Assembly (NCBI RefSeq): GCF_030143255.1
Contig: NZ_JARJNR010000001.1
Span: 806,001 to 870,000 of the forward strand
From: Frigidibacter sp. SD6-1
GTDB lineage: Bacteria > Pseudomonadota > Alphaproteobacteria > Rhodobacterales > Rhodobacteraceae
Length of the DNA: 64,000 nt
Reading direction: 5' to 3'
Part shown: positions 34,984 through 43,822 of the stretch, piece after piece
Position numbering within the stretch: position 1 is the first letter of the stretch
How the letters are laid out: every line of letters begins with the position of its first letter
Translations under genes and position numbers: made by a program
The notes under the pieces: generated by a model
What the model was told of the DNA's origin: nothing
What the model saw: only the letters and a program-made list of their open reading frames with translations
Database searches by the model: none

Positions 34984-35404
34984 GCGCGGAGGGCCGGGCG
35001 ATCGCGGTCCCGGACCTGGTCCGGGGACGAGGAAAGTCCGGACTCCCTGAAGCAACGGTGCCGGGTAACGCCCGGCGGGGGCAACCCCAGGGAAAGCGCC
35101 ACAGAGAAGAGACCGCCCCTGACCCCGGTCAGGGGTAAGGGTGAAACGGTGGGGTAAGAGCCCACCGCGGGACTGGCAACAGGACCGGCAAGGCAAGCCC
35201 CACCGGGAGCAATGCCGAATAGGGGTCTCGCGCGGGGCCTGGTCCCGGATCACGGTCCGGGATACCGCCGCAGGGCAGCTTCGGCCCGAGAGACCCGGGT
35301 TGGCAGCTTGATCCCGCCGGTAACGGCGGGGCGAGAGGAATGATCGCCCAGCCCCGGATCATGGGTCCGGGGTGGACAGAATCCGGCTTACAGGCCCTCC
35401 GCGC
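34984..35404 (+). ncRNA. rnpB: RNase P RNA, bacterial type A
   Basis: The universal core GAGGAAAGTCCGGACTCC lies at 35029-35046 and the 3' partner ACAGAATCCGGCTTACAG near 35377-35394. The ends pair as helix P1 (GCGCGGAGGGCC at 34984-34995 with GGCCCTCCGCGC at 35393-35404). The central AGAGGAATGATCGCC region is also conserved. With the protein subunit RnpA it matures tRNA 5' ends. The size (about 420 nt) is normal for alphaproteobacteria. Boundaries are set from P1 pairing. Confidence 0.96.
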
Positions 35405-35440
35405 ATTCTGGATCCCCCCGGGGCGGGGACCGCAGGCAAG

Positions 35441-35475
35441 GCCGGGGGCCAGCCCCCGGACCCCCGGGATATTTC
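35441..35475. repeat. GC-rich palindromic element, family 2 copy 1
   Basis: Pattern GGGGGCCAGCCCCC followed by GGACCCCCGGGATATTTCG. The same layout recurs at 41140-41183. Related elements are common between genes in Rhodobacterales genomes. It fills most of the 35405-35563 gap between rnpB and the ABC-F gene, which has no other gene. Confidence 0.6.
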
Positions 35476-35563
35476 GAAACGGAAGAGAGGCAAGCGGTTG
35501 CGACGCCCCCTTGCTGCACGGTTCACCGTTGACCGCCGCCGGGCGCGCGGATAGCTGACGCCC

Positions 35564-37384
35564 ATGGCACGCGCACCGCTTCTTCAGCTCTCCTCGATCT
35601 CGCTCACCTTCGGCGGCAATCCGGTCTTTGACGGGGTCGACCTGACCGTGCAGCCCGGCGACCGGCTGGCGCTGGTCGGCCGCAACGGCTCCGGCAAGTC
35701 GACGCTGATGAAGGTGATGGCGGGGCTCGTGGAGCCCGACAGCGGCGCGCGCAGCGTGCCGCCGGGCGTCAGCGTCGGCTATATGGAGCAGGAGCCGGAT
35801 TTCGGCGCCTTCGACACGCTTGGCGCGTTCGCCGCCTCGGGCCTGCCCGAGGGCGAGAGCTACAGGGTGTCGGTGGTCGCCGAAGGGCTGAAGTTCGATC
35901 CCGCAACGCCGGTCGCCGCGGCATCGGGCGGCGAGCGGCGGCGCGCGGCGCTGGCGAAGCTTCTGGCCGAGGCGCCGGAACTGATGCTTCTGGACGAACC
36001 GACCAACCATCTCGATATCGAGGCCATCGGCTGGCTGGAACGCGAACTGTCTGAAACCCGCGCGGCCTTCGTCGTGATCTCGCACGACCGGGCGTTCCTG
36101 AGGGCGCTGACGCGCGGCACGCTCTGGATCGACCGTGGTGATCTGCGCCGCAGCGACCGGGGTTTCGAGGGCTTCGAAGACTGGCGCGAGACGATCTGGG
36201 CCGAGGAGGACCTCGCCCGCCACAAGCTGGACCGCAAGATCAAGGCCGAGGCGAAATGGGCGGTCGAGGGGATTTCCGCCCGGCGCAAGCGCAACATGGG
36301 TCGGGTGCGCGCGCTGCAGGCGATGCGGGCCGAACGCGCATCGCTGATCCGCCGTAAGGGCACGGCCGACATGGCGCTGGAGGCGGGCCAGACCTCCGGG
36401 CGGCTGGTCGTGGAAGCGAAAGGCATTTCAAAAGCTTTCGGCGACAAGCTCATTCTCAGGCCGTTTGACCTGACGGTCCTGCGCGGCGACCGCGTGGCCT
36501 TCGTCGGCCCGAACGGCGTGGGCAAGACCACGCTTCTGAAGATGCTGACGGGCGAGGTCGCGCCGGACAGCGGCAACGTCCGCCTCGGCACCAACCTCGA
36601 CATCGCCGTCTTCGATCAGGCCCGCGCCGCGCTCGATTTCTCGATGACGCTCTGGGACGGGCTGGTGAACGATCCCGACATGGCGGTCTCCGGCCGGTCC
36701 GACCAGGTGATGGTGCGGGGCGAGCCGAAACATGTGGTGGCTTACCTCAAGGATTTCCTTTTCGACGAGGCGCAGGCGCGGGCGCCGATCGGCTCGCTGT
36801 CGGGCGGCGAACGGGCGCGGCTTCTTCTCGCCCGCATCATGGCGCGGCCCTCGAACCTTCTGATCCTCGACGAACCGACCAACGATCTGGATGTCGAGAC
36901 GCTGGACCTTCTGCAGGATATCCTCGGCGACTATGACGGCACCGTGCTTCTGGTCAGCCACGACCGGGATTTCATCGACCGGCTGGCGACCACGACCGTG
37001 GCGATGGAAGGGGACGGGCGCGCGACGCTCTATGCCGGTGGCTGGAGCGATTGTCAGGCGCAACGGGGGCCGAGGCCCGAGGAACGGCGGACACCGGTTG
37101 CGAAACCCGCGACCGACGCGACGCAGGCTGGTGCGGAGAAGGTGAGGAAAGGCGCGCAAGGCCTTACCTTCACAGAAAAACACCGCCTCGAAACCCTTCC
37201 CTCGCTGATCGAGAAGCTGGAGGCGGAGATCGGAAAACTGTCGGATTTCCTGTCCGATCCCGACCTGTTCGCCAGGGCGCCGGACAAGTTCCGCAAGGCC
37301 TCTGAAGGGTTGGCGGAGCGGCAGGCGGCGCTGAGCGCCGCCGAGGAGGAATGGCTGACGCTGGCCGAGAAGGCCGAAGCCTAG
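35564..37384 (+). CDS. ABC-F family ATPase (Uup-type)
   Basis: The protein has 606 residues with two ATPase cassettes and no membrane part. Walker A motifs are GRNGSGKST and GPNGVGKTT. Signature motifs are ASGGERRRA and LSGGERARLLLAR. Walker B motifs are LMLLDEPTNHLD and LLILDEPTNDLD. A charged coiled-coil C-terminus (residues about 535-606) is typical of Uup, which binds DNA/ribosomes. These proteins act on the ribosome rather than in transport. Confidence 0.95.
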   Translation: MARAPLLQLSSISLTFGGNPVFDGVDLTVQPGDRLALVGRNGSGKSTLMKVMAGLVEPDSGARSVPPGVSVGYMEQEPDFGAFDTLGAFAASGLPEGESYRVSVVAEGLKFDPATPVAAASGGERRRAALAKLLAEAPELMLLDEPTNHLDIEAIGWLERELSETRAAFVVISHDRAFLRALTRGTLWIDRGDLRRSDRGFEGFEDWRETIWAEEDLARHKLDRKIKAEAKWAVEGISARRKRNMGRVRALQAMRAERASLIRRKGTADMALEAGQTSGRLVVEAKGISKAFGDKLILRPFDLTVLRGDRVAFVGPNGVGKTTLLKMLTGEVAPDSGNVRLGTNLDIAVFDQARAALDFSMTLWDGLVNDPDMAVSGRSDQVMVRGEPKHVVAYLKDFLFDEAQARAPIGSLSGGERARLLLARIMARPSNLLILDEPTNDLDVETLDLLQDILGDYDGTVLLVSHDRDFIDRLATTTVAMEGDGRATLYAGGWSDCQAQRGPRPEERRTPVAKPATDATQAGAEKVRKGAQGLTFTEKHRLETLPSLIEKLEAEIGKLSDFLSDPDLFARAPDKFRKASEGLAERQAALSAAEEEWLTLAEKAEA

Positions 37385-37399
37385 GCCGGAAAGCCGGAA

Positions 37400-37419
37400 G
37401 CCGCCTCTTTCGAGGCGGC
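37400..37419 (+). terminator. Hairpin after the ABC-F gene
   Basis: GCCGCCTC pairs with GAGGCGGC across TTTC, 15 nt after the stop codon. The gap 37385-37498 separates convergent genes and holds nothing else clear. The T-run is absent, so the terminator role is moderate. Confidence 0.55.
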
Positions 37420-37498
37420 CCCGCACCCGGCAAACCAAAGGTCGTACTGAAAAAGCACCCGGTCTGCGGTACGGCCCCGGCGGGGGCCGATCGCGGTC

Positions 37499-38050
37499 TT
37501 ACATCTTCGGCAGAAGCACCGTGTCGATCACATGGATCACGCCGTTCGACTGCATGACATCGGCGATGGTCACCGTCGCCCAGTTGCCCTGTTCGTCGCC
37601 GATCATCACCCCGCCGCCCTCGGACTTGGCCCAGAGCTTGCAGCCGCCCACGGTGTCGATCTCATGCTTGCCGCCGTCCTGCTGGATCATCGCCTTGACC
37701 ATTTCGGAATTGGCCTTTGCTGCAACGACATGGCAGGTCAGGATCTTGGTCAGCATGTCCTTGTTCTCGGGCTTCAGCAGATTTTCCACCGTGCCCGCGG
37801 GCAGCTTCGCGAACGCGTCATTCGTCGGCGCGAAGACGGTGAACGGACCTTCGCCGGCGAGCGTGTCGACGAGACCCGCTGCCTTCACCGCGGCGACGAG
37901 CGTGGTGTGGTCGGCCGAGTTCACGGCATTCTCGACGATATTCTTGGTGTCGTACATCGCGGCGCCGCCGACCATCGGGTTTTCGGCGAAAGCGGGCAGG
38001 GCGGTGCCGAGCGCGAGGGCGGCGATCGCGATGCGGAAGGTCGTTTTCAT
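37499..38050 (-). CDS. Secreted fasciclin-domain protein
   Basis: The protein has 183 residues. A clean signal peptide (MKTTFRIAIAALALGTALPA, cut at AFA) is followed by one fasciclin domain: DHTTLVAAVKAAGLVDTL, GPFTVFAPTNDAFAKLP, LTCHVVAAKA, and NGVIHVIDTVLLPK. Fasciclin proteins mediate adhesion or stress responses. It lies directly downstream of the sigma/anti-sigma pair, with its own candidate promoter. Confidence 0.95.
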   Translation of the reverse strand: MKTTFRIAIAALALGTALPAFAENPMVGGAAMYDTKNIVENAVNSADHTTLVAAVKAAGLVDTLAGEGPFTVFAPTNDAFAKLPAGTVENLLKPENKDMLTKILTCHVVAAKANSEMVKAMIQQDGGKHEIDTVGGCKLWAKSEGGGVMIGDEQGNWATVTIADVMQSNGVIHVIDTVLLPKM

Positions 38051-38100
38051 GGGTCTCTCCTGTCATGGCCGGAGGGACCATCCCCCCGTTCCTGACCGAA

Positions 38101-38128
38101 GTTACGGACGCTGCCAGAGGGAAGTTGC
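38101..38128 (-). promoter_or_regulatory. Candidate ECF-type promoter for the fasciclin gene
   Basis: On the minus strand GCAACTTC (38128-38121) is followed, with 17 nt between AAC and CGT, by CGTAAC (38106-38101). The AAC and CGT cores are the usual ECF promoter marks. The start codon lies about 50 nt downstream. It is probably read by the neighbouring sigma factor. Confidence 0.5.
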
Positions 38129-38146
38129 AGGCGGGACGAAATTTTT

Positions 38147-38803
38147 TCAGCTATCGCCGATCACGGCGGCAACGAGCAGCGGTCCCTGGGCCACGCCGGT
38201 GGGCGAGCCGCCCGTCGTCTCGAGCGTGACGGCGAGCGTCGTGCCGGGCGGCAGGTCGGCCACCGGCACCCTGACTTCCCCCTCTCGCAGGACGCCAAGC
38301 GAGATGGCGGCCTGTCCGGCAGGGATGATCCAGAGTTCATAGTCCTGCCCTTCGGCAGCGGCGGGGCCCGAGGCGCGGACGAAGGAAAGCTCGCCTTGGT
38401 CCTCGTAGAAGGCCGCGGCAATCGTCAGTGGCTGGTTCTCGCCGGTGAGCGTCGCGGTCAGCGTCGCCTGCGGCCGGGTCGCGGGCATGAAGGCGACGAT
38501 GGCGACGGCGAGAAGCCCTGCCGTCAAGGCGCCGAAGAGTGGCAGGCGCCAGCGCCGGACCGGCGTCGCCACGGGGAACAGCCGTGTCTCGATCCGTTGA
38601 AGCAGGTCCGGTGGCGGATCGACCGGCGCATATTCTGCATCGAGCGGCGCGAGATGCGCCTGCCAGCGCGCGACGAGCGAGGCGAAGTCCGGATCGGACG
38701 CGATCAGCCGCTCGGCCTGAAGCCGGTCGGGCAGGGGCAGGGTGCCGAGCGCATATTCGGCGGCCAGCCCGTCGCGGTCGTCCATGTCCGGACCCTCGCT
38801 CAT
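38147..38803 (-). CDS. Anti-sigma factor, RskA-like
   Basis: The protein has 218 residues. The N-terminal cytoplasmic part (LAAEYALGTLPLPDRLQAER) is the anti-sigma domain, then one membrane helix near 95-115 (LPLFGALTAGLLAVAIVAFM), then the RskA-type periplasmic domain (GENQPLTIAAAFYED, DYELWIIPAGQAAISLG, TLAVTLETTGGSPTG). It would hold the sigma factor inactive until a periplasmic signal causes release. Its start overlaps the sigma stop by 4 nt. Confidence 0.9.
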   Translation of the reverse strand: MSEGPDMDDRDGLAAEYALGTLPLPDRLQAERLIASDPDFASLVARWQAHLAPLDAEYAPVDPPPDLLQRIETRLFPVATPVRRWRLPLFGALTAGLLAVAIVAFMPATRPQATLTATLTGENQPLTIAAAFYEDQGELSFVRASGPAAAEGQDYELWIIPAGQAAISLGVLREGEVRVPVADLPPGTTLAVTLETTGGSPTGVAQGPLLVAAVIGDS

Positions 38804-39342
38804 GCCTCAAGACACTCCCTCAGTCTCATCAGCCCCCGGCGCAGCCAGGACCGCATGGTATTCAGCGGCACCGCGTGGCGCGCCGCCAGTTCCTCATAGC
38901 TCGACCCGTCCAGATAGGCGCCACGGATGGCGTCGGCGCGCGCGGGCTCCAGCGTGCCGAAACAGTCTGATATTCGTCCCGCCTCTTCCTTCGCGATCAG
39001 TTGCGCCTCGGCACCGGGCGACGGATCGCGGATGGCAAGCGCGGCCTCATCGCCCTCGGATGCCGCCGGGCGGGCGCGCAGACGGTCGATTGCATGATTG
39101 CGGGTGATGGCGATCGCCCAGGTCATGCCGCGCGCCTTGGCGGCGTCGAAGCGCCGCGCGTTCAGCCATATCCGTGTGAAAGCTTCCTGCACCGCATCCT
39201 CGGCTTCGCTTCTGCTGCCAAGGATACGGAAGGCGACGCCGAAAAGTTTCGCTGAGGCCGCCGAATAAAGCGCGCGGAAGGCGGCGCGGTCGGCATCGGC
39301 CACGCGAAAGATCAGGTCTGCGATCGGATCGCCTTCATTCAC
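38800..39342 (-). CDS. ECF sigma factor, SigK-like
   Basis: The protein has 180 residues. Region 2 shows RILGSRSEAEDAVQEAFTRIW and GMTWAIAITRNHAIDRLRA. Region 4 shows LEPARADAIRGAYLDGSSYEELAARHAVPLNTMRSWLRRGLMRL. The set sigma, RskA-like anti-sigma, fasciclin mirrors the SigK/RskA/MPT70-83 unit of mycobacteria. ATGA overlap with the anti-sigma gene supports one operon. Confidence 0.93.
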   Translation of the reverse strand: MNEGDPIADLIFRVADADRAAFRALYSAASAKLFGVAFRILGSRSEAEDAVQEAFTRIWLNARRFDAAKARGMTWAIAITRNHAIDRLRARPAASEGDEAALAIRDPSPGAEAQLIAKEEAGRISDCFGTLEPARADAIRGAYLDGSSYEELAARHAVPLNTMRSWLRRGLMRLRECLEA

Positions 39343-39407
39343 CTGCGTCCCGGCCTCCTGCGCCGGCGCCGCGATCTTGCCGGTTCAGACATGGACAGTC
39401 CAGCGCT

Positions 39408-41045
39408 TCATGGCAGGCTGACGGCCGTTTCGGTTCGCTCGCCCGGCTTGACCACGGCCGGTGTCTCCAGTTCGGTCTCGCCCTTGCGGGTCAGGACGAT
39501 GACATCGCCCGCCGGTATCGCGACATTGATCGCCTCGCCATAGGCATAGTGAAGCGACTTGCGGTTGCCGTTGATGTCGGTCCTGGCCTCGAACACTTCG
39601 ATATATTCCGCGCCGGGGGCAGTGACGGCGAGGACGCCGGCATTGAGGTCGACCTTCACGTCGCTGCGCTCGCCGACCTTGATCGCGAAGGGGGTCTCGG
39701 CCTTCGCGGCGCCAAGGCCAACGACCGCAACATAATCGCCTGCGGGCAGATTGAACTGGGCACCCGCGCCGTAGGTGTAGGCCACGGACTTGCGGTTGCC
39801 GTCAATGTCCTTCTTCGCCTCGAATATCTCGACAAAATGGTCGCCGCCTTCGACCATCAGATCGCCGGAATAGAGCGCGTCGACCACGGCAAGACCGGTG
39901 CCAAGGATGACCTCCCTGGTCAGGGTCTGACCGGCCTCGATCACGATCGTCTCGTTGACCTCGGCGGCGCCGAACTGGGCCTTCAGAGCATATTCGCCGG
40001 CAGGGAAGACCCATTCGGTCTGGCCGTAGCCAGATTCGCCGACATCCTCGGGGCCGCGCACCTCCCAATAGGCGTCCTTCTCGACCTCGCCCTCGGCCGT
40101 CGCCTTCAGCGTAAGCTTCAGTATGCCGGCGTCGAGGATGACGGTCGGTTCGGTCATGCCTTCGGGCGTGACGGTCACATCCTGGGTCACGACCGCATCG
40201 TGAAGGTGCGTTTCCATCCGGTAGGTGCCCGGCGGAACAGTGCCTTTCGAACGGCCATAGATCGTGATGACCTGTTCCGAAAGTGCGCCGTCGGCGCCGA
40301 CCAGCCGCAGGTCGAAATAGCCATCCTTGACCAGTTCGGGTTCCTCTCCCCCTTCGATCAGCACGGCCTTGGGGTCGAAATTCTCGGCCAGCGGGGCGGG
40401 TTCAGGTTCGGGTTCGGGCGCCGGGGCGGGCGGGGGTTCGGCGACGGCGGTCTTCAGGGCCTCGGTCAGGCTGCCCGCGTCCTTGGCCTCGATATATCTG
40501 CCGCCGGTATTCTCGGCGAGGCAGGCAACCTCGCGGCCTTCTTCCTTCGTCAGGCCGAAGCCTACGACATGGGCGGTGAAGTCGACGCCTGAGGCTTCGA
40601 GTTCGGTCCCGAGTGCGCAGGGATCGGCGTTGCAGGTCTCGATCCCGTCGGTGATCAGGATGACGGTGGCCTTTTCCTCGGTCGAATGCAGTTCGGCGGC
40701 GGCCTGGCGGACGGCATCGGAGAGCGGCGTCTTGCCGAGGAAGTTCAGATTGTTCGCCGCCTCGGTGATGGCGGCGGCGGTGCCGGGGGCGGGCGGCACG
40801 ATCAGTTCGATGTCGCCACAATTGCCCTTCTCGCGATGGCCATAGGCCATGAGGCCAAGTTCGGTCGCGGGGTCGATCCCGGCGAGCACGGTGCCGAGCG
40901 CCTCGCGGGCGATCTCGAGTTTCGCGCGGCCGTCGATCTGGCCCCACATCGACCCCGAACCGTCGAGGACGATGATCGAGCGGCCGTCGGCCTGGGCGAG
41001 CGTGGGCATGAGGAGGAGGGCAAACAGGACAGAACGGGCGAGCAT
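39408..41045 (-). CDS. Secreted von Willebrand factor A-domain protein
   Basis: The protein has 545 residues. A signal peptide ends at AQA. The VWA domain at about 22-210 has the MIDAS motif DGSGSMW (D28, S30, S32) and VILITDGIETC. A Pro/Glu linker (PAPEPEPEPAP) follows. The C-terminal half is made of beta domains, and the last two are tandem copies sharing EVFEAR or EIFEAK, then DINGNRKS or DIDGNRKS. It is likely a periplasmic metal-dependent protein-binding scaffold. Confidence 0.9.
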   Translation of the reverse strand: MLARSVLFALLLMPTLAQADGRSIIVLDGSGSMWGQIDGRAKLEIAREALGTVLAGIDPATELGLMAYGHREKGNCGDIELIVPPAPGTAAAITEAANNLNFLGKTPLSDAVRQAAAELHSTEEKATVILITDGIETCNADPCALGTELEASGVDFTAHVVGFGLTKEEGREVACLAENTGGRYIEAKDAGSLTEALKTAVAEPPPAPAPEPEPEPAPLAENFDPKAVLIEGGEEPELVKDGYFDLRLVGADGALSEQVITIYGRSKGTVPPGTYRMETHLHDAVVTQDVTVTPEGMTEPTVILDAGILKLTLKATAEGEVEKDAYWEVRGPEDVGESGYGQTEWVFPAGEYALKAQFGAAEVNETIVIEAGQTLTREVILGTGLAVVDALYSGDLMVEGGDHFVEIFEAKKDIDGNRKSVAYTYGAGAQFNLPAGDYVAVVGLGAAKAETPFAIKVGERSDVKVDLNAGVLAVTAPGAEYIEVFEARTDINGNRKSLHYAYGEAINVAIPAGDVIVLTRKGETELETPAVVKPGERTETAVSLP

Positions 41046-41139
41046 GGCAAACCTCGGGGCTGGACAATTGGCGCGACAGTAGACGCGCTTTCATGCGCTG
41101 TCAGCGGGAATATCGTCTTGCCTGCGGCGGGCCGATCCG

Positions 41140-41183
41140 GCGGGAGGGCGCTGCCCTCCCGGACCCTCCCGGAGTATTTCGGG
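41140..41183. repeat. GC-rich palindromic element, family 2 copy 2
   Basis: GGGAGGGCGCTGCCCTCCC followed by GGACCCTCCCGGAGTATTTCG matches copy 1 in order and spacing. It lies in the 160-bp gap 41046-41205 between two minus-strand genes. Confidence 0.6.
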
Positions 41184-41205
41184 ACAGAACGTAAAACCGC
41201 CGGGA

Positions 41206-43242
41206 TCAGCCCCGGCGCCGGCGGCGGCCGCCGTCGCCATCGCCGCCGCCGGTGTTGAACGACACGTCGGGCAGGGTGACGATTTTCATCAGCTCGGGGA
41301 AGGGGGCGGTGGCGTGCGGGATGGCGTTCGCCGCGACGAAATGTTCCTGGAAGCGCGGTTCGATTGCGGTCTCGACCTTGTGGATGCGCTTGACCTCGGC
41401 CTCGATCGCGGCGCGGGAGCCGACATTGCACAGCGCGATGCGGGCGCCTGTGCCCGCCGCATTGCCCGCCGAAGTGACCTTGTCGAGCGGCACGTCGGGG
41501 ATCATGCCCAGGACCATCGCATGTTTCGGCGAGATATGGGCTCCGAAGGCCCCGGCGAGCGTCACCCGGTCGACCTTGTCGATGTTCAACTCGTCCATCA
41601 GCAGGCGCGCGCCCGCGTAAAGCGCGGATTTCGCGAGCTGGATCGCGCGGATGTCGCCTTGCGTCACGGTGATCAGCGGCCCGCCGTCGGCGGTGCCGTC
41701 GTGAAGCACATAGGCATGGGTGCGGCCCGTGGGCACAGAGCGCGCCGTGCCGGTCTGGTCGGCCGAACCGATGAGGCCCGAGGGATCGAGAAGGCCCGCG
41801 AGGCGCATTTCGGCCACCACTTCGATGATGCCCGATCCGCAGATGCCGGTGATGCCGGTCGTCGCCGTGGCGGCGGCGAAGCCCGGATCGTCGGACCAGA
41901 GGTCGGAGCCGATGACGCGGAAGCGCGGTTCCTTCGTCACCGGGTCGATCTCGACTCGTTCGATGGCGCCGGGGGCGGCGCGCTGGCCCGCGCTGATCTG
42001 CGCGCCCTCGAAGGCGGGACCGGTGGGCGAGGAACAGGCGAGCACGCGCGCCGCGTTGCCGCACAGGATCTCGGCATTGGTGCCTACATCAACGATGAGG
42101 ACCATGTCCTTGGATTTGTTCGGCTCTTCCGACAAGGCCACGGCGGCGCAATCCGCGCCGACATGGCCCGCGATGCAGGGGAGCACATAGACCTGCGCCT
42201 TGTCGTTCAGCGCGGTCAGTTCGAGAGCGGAAGCCGGGATCGACAGGCTTTCCGAGGTGGCGAGCGCGAAAGGCGCCTGACCCAGTTCGACCGGGTCGAT
42301 GCCAAGAAGCAGATGGTGCATGACCGGGTTGCAGACGAAGACAGCCTCGACGATATGGGCGGGATCGACATTCGCCTCGGTCGCGATCGACTGGGCAAGA
42401 CCATTCAACGCCTGACGCACGGCCTGCGTCATCTCGCGGTCGCCGCCCGGGTTCATCATCGCATAGGACACCCGGCTCATCAGATCCTCGCCGAAGCGGA
42501 TCTGGGGGTTCATCAGGCCCGAGGAGGCGAGCACCGCACCATCGGTCAGGTCGCAGAGATGCGCCGCGATCGTGGTGGAGCCGAGGTCGATGGCGAGGCC
42601 GTAGAGATGGCCTTCGAAGAAGCCGGGCCAGATGTCGATCAGCTTCGCCTGGCCGTGATGGTCGCGGTGGATGGCGACCGTGACTTTCCATTCGCCCTTG
42701 CGCAGGACGGGCTGCAGGCGCGAAAGGAGGTGAAGATCGGCCTCTAACCCCTCGATCTGCCATTGTTCCTTCAGCGCGTCGCTGAGACGCTGGAAGTCGC
42801 CAGAGGGCTCGTGCATGTCGGGCTCGGCCACCTCGACGTAATAGGTGCGGGTGGCGGGGTCCATGGTGATGTCACGCACGGTCGCCGACTTGCGGATCAC
42901 CTGGCGGTGGACCTGGCTTTCAGGCGGCACGTCGATGACCACATCGCCCATCACCTTGGCCTGACAGCCAAGCCGACGGCCTGACGCAAGCCCACGGATG
43001 CGGTTGTAGCGATCCTCGACCGCGTTCCATTCCGACAGTGCGCCTTCGCTTACGGTCACGCCATGTTTGGGAAACTCGCCATAGCCCGGGGTGATCTGGC
43101 ATTTCGAACAGATGCCGCGCCCGCCGCAGACCGAATCGAGGTCGACGCCGAGTTGACGGGCCGCCGTCAGGACGGGTGTTCCAAGGGCAAAGCGGCCGCG
43201 CTTGCCCGAGGGCGTAAAGATCACAAGAGCGTCTTCGGTCAT
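41206..43242 (-). CDS. Ferredoxin/ASKHA-domain protein, RACo/RamA-like corrinoid activator
   Basis: The protein has 678 residues. An N-terminal 2Fe-2S domain has CGGRGICSKC (C39, C45, C48) and C93 in RRLGCQAK. The rest is the DUF4445/ASKHA ATPase: GLAIDLGSTTIAAHLCDL, VDVGTNAEILCG, TGITGICGSGIIEV and LAGAFGAHIS. Such proteins use ATP to reactivate oxidised corrinoid proteins. The C-terminus is Gly/Asp/Arg-rich (GGRRRRRG). No corrinoid methyltransferase gene is visible nearby. The ATG at 43242 matches the ferredoxin fold start. Confidence 0.85.
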   Translation of the reverse strand: MTEDALVIFTPSGKRGRFALGTPVLTAARQLGVDLDSVCGGRGICSKCQITPGYGEFPKHGVTVSEGALSEWNAVEDRYNRIRGLASGRRLGCQAKVMGDVVIDVPPESQVHRQVIRKSATVRDITMDPATRTYYVEVAEPDMHEPSGDFQRLSDALKEQWQIEGLEADLHLLSRLQPVLRKGEWKVTVAIHRDHHGQAKLIDIWPGFFEGHLYGLAIDLGSTTIAAHLCDLTDGAVLASSGLMNPQIRFGEDLMSRVSYAMMNPGGDREMTQAVRQALNGLAQSIATEANVDPAHIVEAVFVCNPVMHHLLLGIDPVELGQAPFALATSESLSIPASALELTALNDKAQVYVLPCIAGHVGADCAAVALSEEPNKSKDMVLIVDVGTNAEILCGNAARVLACSSPTGPAFEGAQISAGQRAAPGAIERVEIDPVTKEPRFRVIGSDLWSDDPGFAAATATTGITGICGSGIIEVVAEMRLAGLLDPSGLIGSADQTGTARSVPTGRTHAYVLHDGTADGGPLITVTQGDIRAIQLAKSALYAGARLLMDELNIDKVDRVTLAGAFGAHISPKHAMVLGMIPDVPLDKVTSAGNAAGTGARIALCNVGSRAAIEAEVKRIHKVETAIEPRFQEHFVAANAIPHATAPFPELMKIVTLPDVSFNTGGGDGDGGRRRRRG

Positions 43243-43455
43243 GGTCGGTCTTTCGAACTGTTCGCCTGCCCTCGATAGCGCGATTTGCGGCAGGCGCAAT
43301 GTCTGCAGGCGGCAAGTCGCTGTCAGGAGGCGTCAGGCGCGGGGTGTCACGACCTGACCGACGGGCACGGTCGTGCCGCGGTGTGCCGCACCAGGCGCCT
43401 GTCGCTGTCGGGGCGGCGCGCCGGGTGGTCGCAGACCAATTGCACGGCCGCACGG

Positions 43456-43776
43456 TCAGCGGCCGTCATCGCCGAAGCGGGCGTCGTCGTCTGATTCGTC
43501 CTCGCCCTCGGGCAGGAATTTCCCCGACAGAAGGATGGAATGATCGTCATGGGCGGGGTCCATCACCACGTCGGACGGCAGCTCGCCCGCCAGCCAGTCC
43601 TTGATCTCGTCGCGGGCGTCCTCGGGCGACTGGCCGGTCACCTCGGCGATATGCAGGACGAAGGCGCGCTGGTCGCCGTCGATATCCTCAAGCGTATCCT
43701 CGTCGCTTTCGGGCCAGCGGTCGATGATCGCCTCGAAGAAGGCGGGCCAGTTCTCGGCGACATGATGCCATTTCAT
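43456..43776 (-). CDS. Small acidic protein, distantly CsbD-like
   Basis: The protein has 106 residues and is very acidic at its end (EDESDDDARFGDDG). The spacing of Trp/Phe and DWL (MKWHHVAENWPAFFEAI, IDGDQRAFVLHIAEVTG, DEIKDWL) resembles the CsbD stress-protein pattern, but similarity is weak. I do not assign a function. The gap 43243-43455 before the next gene shows no clear feature. Confidence 0.6.
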   Translation of the reverse strand: MKWHHVAENWPAFFEAIIDRWPESDEDTLEDIDGDQRAFVLHIAEVTGQSPEDARDEIKDWLAGELPSDVVMDPAHDDHSILLSGKFLPEGEDESDDDARFGDDGR

Positions 43777-43822
43777 GACCGGATCCTCGGATGTTTCCGG
43801 TCATCAGTGTGCCCCCAAACGC

